Shown: piece by piece, positions 7,969 through 17,137 of the stretch
How positions within the stretch are numbered: the stretch's first letter is position 1
Layout: every line of letters begins with the position of its first letter
Assembly: GCA_035649395.1 (NCBI GenBank)
Contig: DASRJR010000339.1
Span: forward strand, 1-42,478
Direction of reading: 5' to 3'
Length of the DNA stretch: 42,478 bases
Origin: Gp6-AA40 sp035649395
GTDB lineage: Bacteria > Acidobacteriota > Vicinamibacteria > Vicinamibacterales > UBA2999
Notes under the pieces: model-generated
Database searches by the model: none
The model's input: only the letters and a program-made list of their open reading frames with translations
What the model was told of the DNA's origin: nothing
Made by a program: the position numbers and the translations under genes

Positions 7969-10680
7969 TTAGAACCGGAAGGCCGTTCCTACCGTGAGGC
8001 GTCGCGGTTGCTGGGCGCTGGTGGGGCGGCCGAAGAAGGGCGACAGCAGGTTGCCGCTGAAGCCGCCGTAGTTCACGCGGTTGAGGACGTTGTCGGCGCG
8101 GATGAAAAGCTCCATCGTGTAACGCGCGCTGCTGGTCTGCGCGTCGCCACGGCCGTTGTTGCCCTGAGGTCCCCGGCCGGCCTGTCCACCGCGTCCCTGC
8201 CCCTGCTGCGCCAGGTTCACTTGTTGCGGTCCCGCCGAGCCTTGCTCGAGACGTGGGTTGACAGGAGCCGCCGCGGCTCCGCCAGGTCTGCCGCCGCGCC
8301 CATTGCCATCGCCGGCTTGACCACCGCGGACGCCGCCGATGGCGAACTGTTTGTTGACGTTCACGCTCAGCGTCCATATCGCCCGGCCGCGGGCCGTGTT
8401 GCGGCCAACGCCAAGAGGACGATCGTTGACCACGCCATCGCGGTTGCCGTCCTCGCCCGTCGTGATCGTGTACGGCGCGGCTGATTGCGCCTGGAAGTTG
8501 ACATTGCTTCGCACGCCAGCCAACAGCGGCACGTTCACGGTGCCCTGCACGCGATGACGAATGTCCTGCCGCGACGGGCCCCATTCCGCATTCGGGTCGA
8601 GGTTGTTCGCCGGCAGCGCGGTGGCGCTGTCCGCGTGGTTCTTCACCTGTCCAAGGGCGTAGTTCAGATTCAGGAACACGTTGCGTCGCGGAAATCGATA
8701 GGTGCCGCGCAGCTCGAGCCGATCGCTCTGCGCACGCCCGGTCGAATCGAACTCCGTGACCGTGCCGACGGTCGGATCGGGGCGCACGCCGAGCGCATCG
8801 GGCGCGTTGATATTGATCGACCGCAGCTGATTGCGGCCCCGCAGCATCTGGTAGCTCGCCTGCACGCTGAGATTCTGTGTGAGCTGCCGCTCGATGCCGA
8901 TAGACGCCTGGTGCACCTTGGGCATCTCGAGATCGGGATTGGCCTGCACACGGCCGCCGGGGCGTACATCCGCAGCGACGCCGATCGACGGGTCGGGATA
9001 GCCGGGGTTGATGATGAGCAGGTCGCGCTGCGCGATGCCGTTGACGCGAAGCGTCTGGTCGTACAGGTTCGACTCGTACCAGTCGTAGAACAGGCCGTAT
9101 CCGCCGCGGATGCTCGTCCGATTGCCCCATGGCGTCCACGTGAAGCCGGCCCGCGGCATCAGATTGAGACGACCGTCGATGTGCGACTGCAGTTCGTTAC
9201 GCAGACCAAAGCCGAACGACAGCTTGCCGTTCACGCGCACATCATCCGAATAGTAGAAGCCGAGTGTGTACTGCGTGAAGCGGGTATCGACCTGGCCGAT
9301 CCGCTGTGTGAACGTCGCCGGTGTTCCGCCCTTGAAGTCGTCGAGCGTGCTGAAGGTGAACGTGCCGGCGGCGTTTCGAGCATCGAAGTTTCGGTAGTCG
9401 CCGCCCTCGAGCAGGTAGCCGACGCGCATCTGCTGCTTGCGACCGACGTTGACGTCGAGGTTCTGCGCCAGCTCGAACGTGCGCGACGACCCGTGATTGG
9501 CGATTCCGGCGCCGCCTCGAGTGAACGCATCGAGCACCACGATCGTCGGCGTGCTCGACAGCGACGTCTGCGCGCTCTCCTGTGAGTGCACCTGCAGCCG
9601 CACTTCGTGCAGCATCGTCTTCTTGAGGACACCCTGGATTTGCGCGCGCAGCTGCTGCGTGTTTCCCTCTGTGTTGTAGGCGCGCTCGGGCAGATTGAAG
9701 CCGCCGACACCGGCGTTGGTGGTCGCCGAGTCACTCGTGCGGAACTCGAGCCGCACCGTCTGATCCTTCGTCAGGCCGTGCTCCACGCCGATCGTGATGT
9801 TGGTCGATTCGGACGGCCGCCGGACGTAGTCGCCCAGCCGTTGGCCGCTCTCGTCGATGGCGACGATCGTGTCGGCCTGGAAATCGCGCCGGCCGTCGAC
9901 ATTGAGCCGAATCGACGTGCGTCCCGCCACGATCGGACCGCGCGTTCCAAGATTGAAGTTGCGGTTCCCTTCCGGCGTCTTCGCGGTTGCAAACGCGTTG
10001 CGCGCGTTCATCGCGTCGCTGCGGTAGTTGAACGAGCCGTTCCCACTCCATGCGCGCACGTTCGGCCGCGTGATGATCTCGACCTGGGTGCGTCCGGCAT
10101 CGTGGTTGTCCGCCGAAAACGAATTGGTGCGGAACCGGATCTGGCGAATCTCATCGCGCGCGGGCAGTCGCCCGCCGCGAAATCCGCTCACTTGAAATAC
10201 CGCGCCCGACGCGCCGGCCATCGCCGTCAACACCTCGGCGAGCTCTTCGGGATCCTCGGGGAGCGCCTCGATCTCGGATTCCTCCAGCGTCGTGCTGAGC
10301 GAGTTGCCGCGCCGATCGTCGGTAGCCGTCGTGTCGCTGACGAGGACCTCCTCGGACAGGCCGGCGATTTTCAGCGTGACGTTGTGATTCATCGCGCCGC
10401 GCCGCAAGGTGACGGTCCCATCGAATGGTTCGAAGCCGCCGAACTCGACGTGCAGCGTGGCGGTGCCGATCGGCAGCGCCGGCGACGTGGCCAGGCCTCG
10501 CTCGTCGGTGGTGAACGTAACGGCCGGGCCCGAAGCCGGCTTCACGACGATCGTCGCCGAGGGAATCCCCGCACCTGTCTCGTCGACGACGACGAGACGA
10601 AGTTGTGAGGTGTTGGCATCCTGCTGCGCGAACACTGGAGTCACGACACAGAGCGAGACGAGGGCAACGAGCCGCTTCAT
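7969..10680 (-). CDS. TonB-dependent receptor with carboxypeptidase-regulatory-like N-terminal domain
   Basis: A 903-residue outer-membrane receptor. Residues 1-18 are a signal peptide. Residues about 24-110 form a Cna/CarboxypepD-type beta-sandwich (LVVVDETGAGIPSATIVV...FGGFEPFDGTVTL), the arrangement of Oar-like acidobacterial and Bacteroidetes receptors. A plug region (about 120-230) follows, then a 22-strand-type barrel ending in the Phe-terminated GTAFRF needed for assembly. Near residues 780-855 there is a Gly/Gln/Asn-rich, low-complexity insert between the last strands. The gene heads an operon with thiO and merR and is divergent from a histidine kinase. The substrate is not inferable from sequence. 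Confidence 0.9.
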   Translation of the reverse strand: MKRLVALVSLCVVTPVFAQQDANTSQLRLVVVDETGAGIPSATIVVKPASGPAVTFTTDERGLATSPALPIGTATLHVEFGGFEPFDGTVTLRRGAMNHNVTLKIAGLSEEVLVSDTTATDDRRGNSLSTTLEESEIEALPEDPEELAEVLTAMAGASGAVFQVSGFRGGRLPARDEIRQIRFRTNSFSADNHDAGRTQVEIITRPNVRAWSGNGSFNYRSDAMNARNAFATAKTPEGNRNFNLGTRGPIVAGRTSIRLNVDGRRDFQADTIVAIDESGQRLGDYVRRPSESTNITIGVEHGLTKDQTVRLEFRTSDSATTNAGVGGFNLPERAYNTEGNTQQLRAQIQGVLKKTMLHEVRLQVHSQESAQTSLSSTPTIVVLDAFTRGGAGIANHGSSRTFELAQNLDVNVGRKQQMRVGYLLEGGDYRNFDARNAAGTFTFSTLDDFKGGTPATFTQRIGQVDTRFTQYTLGFYYSDDVRVNGKLSFGFGLRNELQSHIDGRLNLMPRAGFTWTPWGNRTSIRGGYGLFYDWYESNLYDQTLRVNGIAQRDLLIINPGYPDPSIGVAADVRPGGRVQANPDLEMPKVHQASIGIERQLTQNLSVQASYQMLRGRNQLRSININAPDALGVRPDPTVGTVTEFDSTGRAQSDRLELRGTYRFPRRNVFLNLNYALGQVKNHADSATALPANNLDPNAEWGPSRQDIRHRVQGTVNVPLLAGVRSNVNFQAQSAAPYTITTGEDGNRDGVVNDRPLGVGRNTARGRAIWTLSVNVNKQFAIGGVRGGQAGDGNGRGGRPGGAAAAPVNPRLEQGSAGPQQVNLAQQGQGRGGQAGRGPQGNNGRGDAQTSSARYTMELFIRADNVLNRVNYGGFSGNLLSPFFGRPTSAQQPRRLTVGTAFRF

Positions 10681-10709
10681 GCGATGGCGCTCACAGTATC
10701 AGCACGGTC

Positions 10710-10745
10710 GTTAAGAGTCGGCAAAGCTTGTTAAGAATGTAAAGG
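10710..10745. promoter_or_regulatory. 10-bp-periodic direct repeats between divergent operons, candidate OmpR-family operator
   Basis: GTTAAGA occurs at 10710-10716 and again at 10730-10736. Between and after them lie the related GCAAAG (10721-10726) and AAAGG (10741-10745), all with a 10-bp period. Tandem half-sites one helical turn apart are the usual target of OmpR/PhoB-type regulators, and such a regulator is encoded at 12621-13319. The site serves both the receptor operon and the kinase/regulator pair by position. Binding is inferred. Confidence 0.5.
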
Positions 10746-10795
10746 CCTATTCTTCAGCGCGTTACAGCAAATTCCTTTGATGCTAGACTCGGCCC

Positions 10796-12604
10796 GTGAG
10801 CCTCAAACGACCCTCTGGACCGACGCTCGTCACGGTAGCGCTGCTCGTGCTGCTGCCGGCGCTTGCCGTGCTCCAGTATCGCTGGGTCGGTCAGGTGAGC
10901 ACAGCCGAACGCGAGCGCATGCAGCGCAACATGCGGACCGCCGCCGAGCAATTCCGCGAAGCGTTCGACGGCGAGATCGTCCGCGCGGCGATCAGCCTGC
11001 AGGTCGGTCCGCAGACAGCCCAGGAAGGCGCGTCCGACCGCTACACCGATCGCTACGACACGTGGCTGAATACGGCGGCACACCCGCAGATCGTTGCAGA
11101 GATCTTCCTGATCGACGACGACCATGGCCTCCGCCTTCGCCGCTGGAACGCCGAGACGCATACGTTCGATCCGGCGGCGTGGCCCGCCGTGCTCGCGCGA
11201 TGGCAATCGGAGTTCGAGCAGGAATTGACGGACTTCAAAGCCGGACATCCACCGAATCGACGTCCGCCGTTTCGCGGTGAAGACTCGCTGATCGTCACAC
11301 CATTACGCAATCGCGTCGTGCAGACCTCGCCTGCGCCAGGGCCGCAGACGGTAACTCCGGTGTTCGGCTTCACGATCATTCAGCTGAACATCGCCTACAT
11401 CAAGGAGCAGATGCTCCCCGAGCTGGCACGACGTCACTTCTCCCACGCCAACGACGACCTGTATCGAGTGGCAGTGGTTGCGACGGACGATCCGAAAGAC
11501 GTCCTGTACAAATCCGATCCGACGGCGCCAGTGGATCCGGCACACGCCGACGCCACGTCGATGCTGCTCCCGTCGCTGCTGCTCGGCCGCTCCGACCCGT
11601 TCCTTTTCGGGCGGCCGCCGCGGCCACCGCTCGACGGTGGGGATCGGCTCGGACGCTTGAGATCGGCCGACGCATCAGGCCCGGGGCCGCGACCTGAAGA
11701 ACCACTGGGCCGGTGGCAGGTGCTCGTCCAGCACCAGCGCGGATCGCTCGAAGCCGCGGTCAGCCGCGCGCGACGACAAAACCTCGCGATCAGCTTCGGG
11801 ATCCTCCTGCTGCTGACGTTGAGCGTTGCACTGCTCTCGGCGACCTCGCGTCGCGCTCACCGTCTTGCACGGCAGCAGATGGAATTCGTTGCCGGCGTCA
11901 GTCACGAGCTTCGCACGCCGGTCGCCGTCATCCGCTCCGCCGCCGAGAACCTGTCGCAAGGCGTCGTCGCGGGCGATCGCGTCAAGCGGTACGGACAGCT
12001 GCTCGAGACGGAAGCCAAGCGGCTCGGCGAGATGGTCGAGCGCGTGCTGCAGTTCGCAGGGATTGAATCGGGACTCGGCCTGGCCTCGCGCCTCCCGCTC
12101 GCGCCCGCGGAGATCATCGAGAGCGCGGTCGAAAGCGCACGTTCGGTACTCGACGACCACACCGTGACGTTCCATCGAGAGATCGCTCCGAATCTGCCGC
12201 CCGTGGTGGGCGATGCCGCCGCGTTGCGGTCGGCAGTTCAGAACCTCATTGCCAACGCCGTCAAGTACGGCGGCAGCGATCGATGGGTCGGCATCAAAGC
12301 CGACCACTCGGGCTCGGAGGTTCGCATCGTCATCAGCGATCACGGACCGGGTATTCCCGCCGAGGAACTGCCGCACATCTTCGATCCGTTCTATCGCGGC
12401 GCAGACGCCGTCGCCCGTCAGGTTCACGGCAATGGCCTCGGTCTGTCACTCGTCCGTCGCATCGTCGTCGCACACGGCGGTCGCGTCAGTGTCAGCACGC
12501 GCGCCGGTGTCGGCAGTTCGTTCACGATTACTCTGCCCGCGGCGTCTCCCGACGCCCAAACCCGCGCCGTCGGCCAGGAACTTCAAACCGCCAGTCACTC
12601 CTGA
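10796..12604 (+). CDS. Sensor histidine kinase
   Basis: A 602-residue membrane kinase starting at GTG 10796. Membrane helices lie at residues about 10-27 and 329-349 and enclose a roughly 300-residue periplasmic sensor region of no recognised family. The HisKA motif FVAGVSHELRTP puts the phospho-accepting His at residue 370. The ATPase part shows the N box NLIANAVKYG, the G1 box DHGPGIPAEELPHIFDPFYRG and the G2 box GNGLGLSLVRRIV. There is no clear HAMP domain between the second helix and HisKA. The response regulator gene begins 17 bp after its stop. The signal is unknown; the divergent receptor operon suggests a nutrient or envelope cue. Confidence 0.94.
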   Translation: MSLKRPSGPTLVTVALLVLLPALAVLQYRWVGQVSTAERERMQRNMRTAAEQFREAFDGEIVRAAISLQVGPQTAQEGASDRYTDRYDTWLNTAAHPQIVAEIFLIDDDHGLRLRRWNAETHTFDPAAWPAVLARWQSEFEQELTDFKAGHPPNRRPPFRGEDSLIVTPLRNRVVQTSPAPGPQTVTPVFGFTIIQLNIAYIKEQMLPELARRHFSHANDDLYRVAVVATDDPKDVLYKSDPTAPVDPAHADATSMLLPSLLLGRSDPFLFGRPPRPPLDGGDRLGRLRSADASGPGPRPEEPLGRWQVLVQHQRGSLEAAVSRARRQNLAISFGILLLLTLSVALLSATSRRAHRLARQQMEFVAGVSHELRTPVAVIRSAAENLSQGVVAGDRVKRYGQLLETEAKRLGEMVERVLQFAGIESGLGLASRLPLAPAEIIESAVESARSVLDDHTVTFHREIAPNLPPVVGDAAALRSAVQNLIANAVKYGGSDRWVGIKADHSGSEVRIVISDHGPGIPAEELPHIFDPFYRGADAVARQVHGNGLGLSLVRRIVVAHGGRVSVSTRAGVGSSFTITLPAASPDAQTRAVGQELQTASHS

Positions 12605-12620
12605 CAGTACACTCAGGCCC

Positions 12621-13319
12621 ATGCCGGCCGCCCGCCGTCTGCTCCTGATCGAAGACGAGCCCGGGCTCGTCATGACGCTGACCGACCGCCTTTCGGCGGA
12701 AGGCTATGACGTCGAGCACGAAGGGGACGCCGTGCGCGGTCTCACGCGCGCGAGCACCAGCACCTTCGACGCGATCCTTCTCGACGTCATGCTGCCCGGC
12801 GGAAACGGCTTCGATGTGTGTCGGACGCTGCGGCAGCGCGGAGTGCACACGCCGATTCTGATGTTGACCGCGCGCGGTCAGGTGGTGGATCGCGTCGTCG
12901 GCCTGAAGCTTGGCGCTGACGACTACCTGGTCAAGCCGTTCGAGATGGCCGAGTTGCTGGCGCGGATCGAGGCGCTGCTGCGTCGCGGCGCGGTGCAGGC
13001 GTCGGCCGGGTCAGTCGTCGATTCATTCCGTTTCGGCCAGATCTCGATCGACTTCCGGAAAGCGGAAGTGGCCAAAGACGGGCAGCCGCTCGATTTGTCG
13101 GCCCGGGAGTTCAAACTCCTCAGATACTTCGTCGAGCATCGCGGCGCCGCACTGTCGCGCGACGAACTGCTGAACGAGGTGTGGGGGTACAACGCGATGC
13201 CATCGACGCGAACCGTCGACGTGCACGTGGCGTGGTTGCGACAGAAGATCGAAGACAATCCACGTCACCCGCAACACATCCTGACCGTCCACGGACTCGG
13301 GTATAAGTTCGTCACGTGA
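12621..13319 (+). CDS. OmpR/PhoB family response regulator
   Basis: A 232-residue two-domain regulator. The receiver (residues 5-118) has the acidic pair in LLLIEDEPG, the phospho-acceptor Asp55 in LLDVMLPGGNG, Thr83 in MLTARG and Lys105 in DDYLVKPFE. The C-terminal winged helix (about 133-232) has LDLSAREFKLLRYFVEHRGAALSRDELLNEVWG and TRTVDVHVAWLRQKIEDNP, ending in HGLGYKFV. It is the evident partner of the kinase just upstream. A candidate binding site with 10-bp repeats lies in the divergent promoter region at 10710-10745, so autoregulation and control of the receptor operon are plausible. Confidence 0.95.
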   Translation: MPAARRLLLIEDEPGLVMTLTDRLSAEGYDVEHEGDAVRGLTRASTSTFDAILLDVMLPGGNGFDVCRTLRQRGVHTPILMLTARGQVVDRVVGLKLGADDYLVKPFEMAELLARIEALLRRGAVQASAGSVVDSFRFGQISIDFRKAEVAKDGQPLDLSAREFKLLRYFVEHRGAALSRDELLNEVWGYNAMPSTRTVDVHVAWLRQKIEDNPRHPQHILTVHGLGYKFVT

Positions 13320-13472
13320 AGGGGCGAGGGGCAAGGGCGAAGGGACAAGGGGGCGAACACGCGGTCCGAAAAATAGGGCGATCGGCGGGGGCGGGCTTAT
13401 TCCGGACATTCCATTGACGCGATCTCTGCAGGCACAGCCCTTGCTCTGCAGGAGCGTTAGAGGTCTTGAGCC

Positions 13473-14393
13473 ATGATGAGCAAGGCGTTGCTCGCCGTCT
13501 TTTGCGTCGCCGCTGGTGCTGGGAGCACCTACCTGGTCGTTCGCGCGACCGCCCCATCGAAGCCGCCCGCAGCGGTTGCCACAGCACCCGAACCGACGCC
13601 AACTGCCACAGTCGAGCAATCGGAGGGCATCGTCGCGGAAGCGCCTGCCCCGACGCCACCGGCTGCACGCGCCGAGGCCGTCCCTGCTGCACCCAAACCG
13701 GCGGCGCCCACGTCACGGCCGGCAGCCCCGGCAAGACGAAGGGAGTCGCCCGCCAAGGCGCCCGAACCCGCAACCCCGGCTGGTCCGGAGCCGCCTGTCG
13801 CGATTGCCCCTGCCCCAATTGCAGACAACCAGGCCTCACGATCCGTCGAGCCGCCCGGACCGGTGTTGGAGGAGCTCGTCGTTTCCGCACAATCGGTCAT
13901 CGGTCTGCAAATGGAAACAAACGTGACCAGTGAGCGCGCACAGGTCGAGGATCAGGTGGTCGCCCGCGTGACGCGCGACGTGAAGGTCGGCGACCGTGTC
14001 GCCATTCCGGCTGGCGCCAAAGCGAACGGCGAGGTCACGTTGGTGGAACGTGCGGGCCGGTTCAAGGACCGCGCGCGGCTGGGGATCCGCTTCACGTCCA
14101 TCGTGCTGGCTGACGGCACCCGGCTGCCGATTGCCACCGAGACAGTGTTTCGAGAGGGTGACGCGCAAGGTCGCGAGAGTGCTGCGAAGATTGGCGGCGG
14201 CGCGATCGGAGGCGCCATCATCGGCGGCATTCTTGGAGGCGCCAAGGGCGCAGCGATCGGCGGCTCGGTCGGCGCCGGCGCCGGCACCGCGGCCGTGATG
14301 GCCGGCGGACGCAACAACGCCACGATGACGTCGGGCTCGCCGCTGACCGTTAGCCTCGAAGAACCGGTCACCGTCACTGTCGAGAAGAAGTAG
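13473..14393 (+). CDS. Membrane-anchored Pro/Ala-rich protein with glycine zipper
   Basis: A 306-residue protein of unknown function. ATG 13473 or 13476 starts an N-terminal membrane anchor or uncleaved signal (residues about 4-24). Residues 28-125 are a long Pro/Ala-rich linker that could cross the periplasm. Residues about 130-230 form a beta-rich domain (VVARVTRDVKVGDRVAIPAGAKANGEVTLVERAG...ARLGIRFTSIVLADGTRLP), somewhat like the VirB10/TrbI barrel repeat, a weak comparison. Residues 236-275 are a glycine zipper (GGGAIGGAIIGGILGGAKGA) able to insert in or associate with membranes. The 153-bp gap before it is purine-rich (GGGGCGAGGGGCAAGGG-like) with no gene. An envelope scaffold role is only a guess. 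Confidence 0.75.
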   Translation: MMSKALLAVFCVAAGAGSTYLVVRATAPSKPPAAVATAPEPTPTATVEQSEGIVAEAPAPTPPAARAEAVPAAPKPAAPTSRPAAPARRRESPAKAPEPATPAGPEPPVAIAPAPIADNQASRSVEPPGPVLEELVVSAQSVIGLQMETNVTSERAQVEDQVVARVTRDVKVGDRVAIPAGAKANGEVTLVERAGRFKDRARLGIRFTSIVLADGTRLPIATETVFREGDAQGRESAAKIGGGAIGGAIIGGILGGAKGAAIGGSVGAGAGTAAVMAGGRNNATMTSGSPLTVSLEEPVTVTVEKK

Positions 14394-14443
14394 GCCGCTT
14401 TTGAATGGGGCGCCTTTAGGCGGCCCACGAGGCCGGCCTCTAC
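14390..14443. repeat. GTAG-headed palindromic repeat after the glycine-zipper gene
   Basis: GTAG at 14390-14393 (containing the stop codon of the gene before) and an inverted GTAG (CTAC at 14440-14443) bound a block. It holds GGGGCGCC...GGCGGCCC and the perfect 12-bp palindrome GAGGCCGGCCTC (14429-14440). It matches the family at 1.5, 4.4, 16.4 and 38.4 kb and may act as a terminator. Confidence 0.65.
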
Positions 14444-14470
14444 GCTAAGATCGCGCGTCTGGAGGTTTCC

Positions 14471-15007
14471 ATGCGCGCACGACTGCTCGTCATCCTCGCC
14501 CTAGCCCTCACGGTCGCTCTGCCGGCATCGGCCCAGGTCAAGCAGCAGGAGCTCGCCGGAGTTCAGCGCTATTCACGCGTCGACGCGACGGTTGGATGCG
14601 GCGGGCAAACCGACCCGAGCGCGATGGCCGCGCTGAAAAAAGAGGGCTATGTCGCGGTGATCAACCTGCGGATGGCGACCGAACAGGGCGCGCAAATCGA
14701 GGAAAGCCGGGCGGCCGCTCAATCTGCCGGCCTCAAGTACATCCATCTGCCCTTTGACGGCGCATCGCCCGATCCAAAAATCGTCAGCGCCTTCCTCGAC
14801 GCCGTGGCCGACAAGCGCAACCAACCCGTCTACATCCACTGTGGCACGGCCAACCGCGTCGGCGCCGTGTGGATGATTAAGCGGGCGCTGCAGGATGGCT
14901 GGCCGTTGGAAAAGGCGCAAGCCGAAGGCGAGGCGATCGGGCTTCAGAACCCCCGGCTGAAGGAGTTCGCCGCCACCTACATCAAGGAACACAGCCCTCG
15001 TCGCTAG
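14471..15007 (+). CDS. Exported tyrosine-phosphatase-like protein (DUF442 / beta-lactamase hydrolase-like)
   Basis: A 178-residue protein with GGAGG at 14461-14465 and a signal peptide (residues 1-22, ending ASAQ). The rest is a dual-specificity-phosphatase-like fold: EGYVAVINLRMATEQG, then GLKYIHLPFDG, and the P-loop HCGTANRVGAVW. The loop is Cys-x4-Arg, one residue shorter than the canonical Cys-x5-Arg. The same spacing occurs in the DUF442 branch, so this is a family trait rather than damage. The general-acid Asp may be the one in PFDG. Location is periplasmic by the signal peptide. The substrate is unknown; no sulfide-oxidation partner genes are nearby. Confidence 0.82.
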   Translation: MRARLLVILALALTVALPASAQVKQQELAGVQRYSRVDATVGCGGQTDPSAMAALKKEGYVAVINLRMATEQGAQIEESRAAAQSAGLKYIHLPFDGASPDPKIVSAFLDAVADKRNQPVYIHCGTANRVGAVWMIKRALQDGWPLEKAQAEGEAIGLQNPRLKEFAATYIKEHSPRR

Positions 15008-15079
15008 CCGGCTCGACCCCGGTCAAACCGGCTCGCCGCGCGAAGCGGGGCACAGTTAATCCTGCGCCTGCCGAACGCC

Positions 15080-15107
15080 TTGCGCTCGCGCGAATGTGAT
15101 CTATACT
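15080..15107 (+). promoter_or_regulatory. Sigma-70-type promoter of metK
   Basis: TTGCGC at 15080-15085 and TATACT at 15102-15107 are separated by 16 bp. A start site near 15114 would put the whole SAM-II-like aptamer at the 5' end of the transcript. Confidence 0.6.
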
Positions 15108-15121
15108 TGTCTGTTTCGTGC

Positions 15122-15216
15122 GCGCGGCGATTTCACCGACTTGATGGGCCGCGCCTCGCTGGAACGCCAACGCGAACCAGCACGCTCTATCTAAGTCGCG
15201 AACCCGGGCCCGCGAC
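15122..15216 (+). promoter_or_regulatory. SAM-II-like riboswitch (long-loop form) upstream of metK
   Basis: The aptamer folds as an H-type pseudoknot. Stem P1 is seven perfect pairs (15122-15128 GCGCGGC with 15148-15154 GCCGCGC). Its loop begins GATTT (15129-15133), as in SAM-II, and contains CGACTT (15137-15142), which pairs with AAGTCG (15193-15198). Unlike short SAM-II aptamers, the third loop holds an extra hairpin: 15158-15162 with 15177-15181, and inner CGC/GCG at 15165-15167/15172-15174. GTCGCG (15195-15200) can alternatively pair with CGCGAC (15211-15216), which lies in the terminator. SAM binding should hold AAGTCG in the pseudoknot and let the terminator form, turning metK off. Class assigned by hand; ligand inferred from fold and gene. 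Confidence 0.8.
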
Positions 15217-15236
15217 GACGTCGGCGGGCCTTTTTT
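15207..15236 (+). terminator. Riboswitch-controlled terminator before metK
   Basis: GGCCCGC (15207-15213) pairs with GCGGGCC (15224-15230), with a further GAC/GTC pair inside, followed directly by six T. It ends 16 bases before the metK ATG, so it can only serve as a conditional terminator in the leader. Confidence 0.85.
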
Positions 15237-15252
15237 GTTTTCGAGGAGCAAC

Positions 15253-16389
<1,137 letters not shown>

Positions 16390-16401
16390 CGCGTCGTTCC
16401 G

Positions 16402-16459
16402 GTGGGGGCCACCTTCAGGTGGCCCTTCTTCGGCAGTAGGGGCCACCTTCAGGTGGCCC
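16402..16459. repeat. Tandem GTAG-headed palindromes between convergent genes
   Basis: Two near-identical copies of an 8-bp stem with a TTCA loop, GGGCCACC/GGTGGCCC, at 16406-16425 and 16440-16459. The second is preceded by GTAG (16436-16439), the first by the variant GTGG (16402-16405). Lying between convergent metK and the 16978 gene, they probably also stop transcription from both sides. Confidence 0.75.
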
Positions 16460-16477
16460 TTCCTCTTTCACCCTGCT

Positions 16478-16978
16478 TCAGTATCGTTCGTACCAGCGCC
16501 GCGTGCGGTTGCTCACCGCCTTCTGTGTCTGAGCGACGCGGTCGGCCACGGCGTTGGCGTCCGACTGAGCGACGCCGATCGACGTCAGCGTCCCACGCAT
16601 GTCGTCCTTCAACGCATCCACCTGACGCTCGCTGAGCTCGCGTGACGCAACCGTCTTCCAGAGATTCGAGGACAACTGCTTGAGGGCGTCCTCGTTCAGG
16701 CTACGCTTCGCCACCGCGACGCTGACACTGCCAGCCAGCGTGCGCGCCGCTGCCGTCCCTTCAGGCGTGGCGGCGAAGACGGCGAGATCATCCGCCAGGT
16801 CTTTGGCGCCCTCACCGTCACCGGCGGCGACGTTTTGTAGATCGCGCTGAAGATCGCTGAGTCGGTTCGTCACCTCGCCACCGTCCTGGGGCCATGCCCC
16901 GTCGGGTTGGCGGCATCCTCCGGCGATGACGCACGGCAGGAACAGTGCGATCGCCCACGACAGTCGGCGGTATCTCAT
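16478..16978 (-). CDS. Putative lipoprotein of unknown function
   Basis: A 166-residue protein. The start at 16978 gives MRYRRLSWAIALFLPCVIAGGC, a lipoprotein-type signal with the modified Cys at residue 22; the lipobox is imperfect (AGGC). The remainder is Ala/Asp/Arg-rich and predicted mostly helical, with no recognised domain. A longer upstream reading is open but would run into the his leader region and lose the signal peptide. A TTGACA-like box on the minus strand (17009-17014) could be its promoter. It is divergent from the his operon and convergent with metK. Function unknown. Confidence 0.65.
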   Translation of the reverse strand: MRYRRLSWAIALFLPCVIAGGCRQPDGAWPQDGGEVTNRLSDLQRDLQNVAAGDGEGAKDLADDLAVFAATPEGTAAARTLAGSVSVAVAKRSLNEDALKQLSSNLWKTVASRELSERQVDALKDDMRGTLTSIGVAQSDANAVADRVAQTQKAVSNRTRRWYERY

Positions 16979-17137
16979 CGTCAACAGAGTGACCGACGCG
17001 CTGTATCGTGTCAACGCTGGGCCGGCGTACGTCTTCCTCCCGGAGCGGGAATCTGGAGTCGCGATTCCGCCCTGCACAAGAAGCAGGAGCTGCGGCTTGC
17101 AGATCAACATCCACTTCAGATACGCTGATCCGCACAG

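Noticed and set aside
14850..14870. Damaged phosphatase P-loop (Cys-x4-Arg)
   Set aside because: The same spacing is normal for DUF442-type proteins, so it is not evidence of inactivation.
15110..15210. SAM-I or SAM-IV riboswitch before metK
   Set aside because: No GATGAAACC-type core or four-way junction. The pseudoknot with a GATTT loop fits SAM-II instead.
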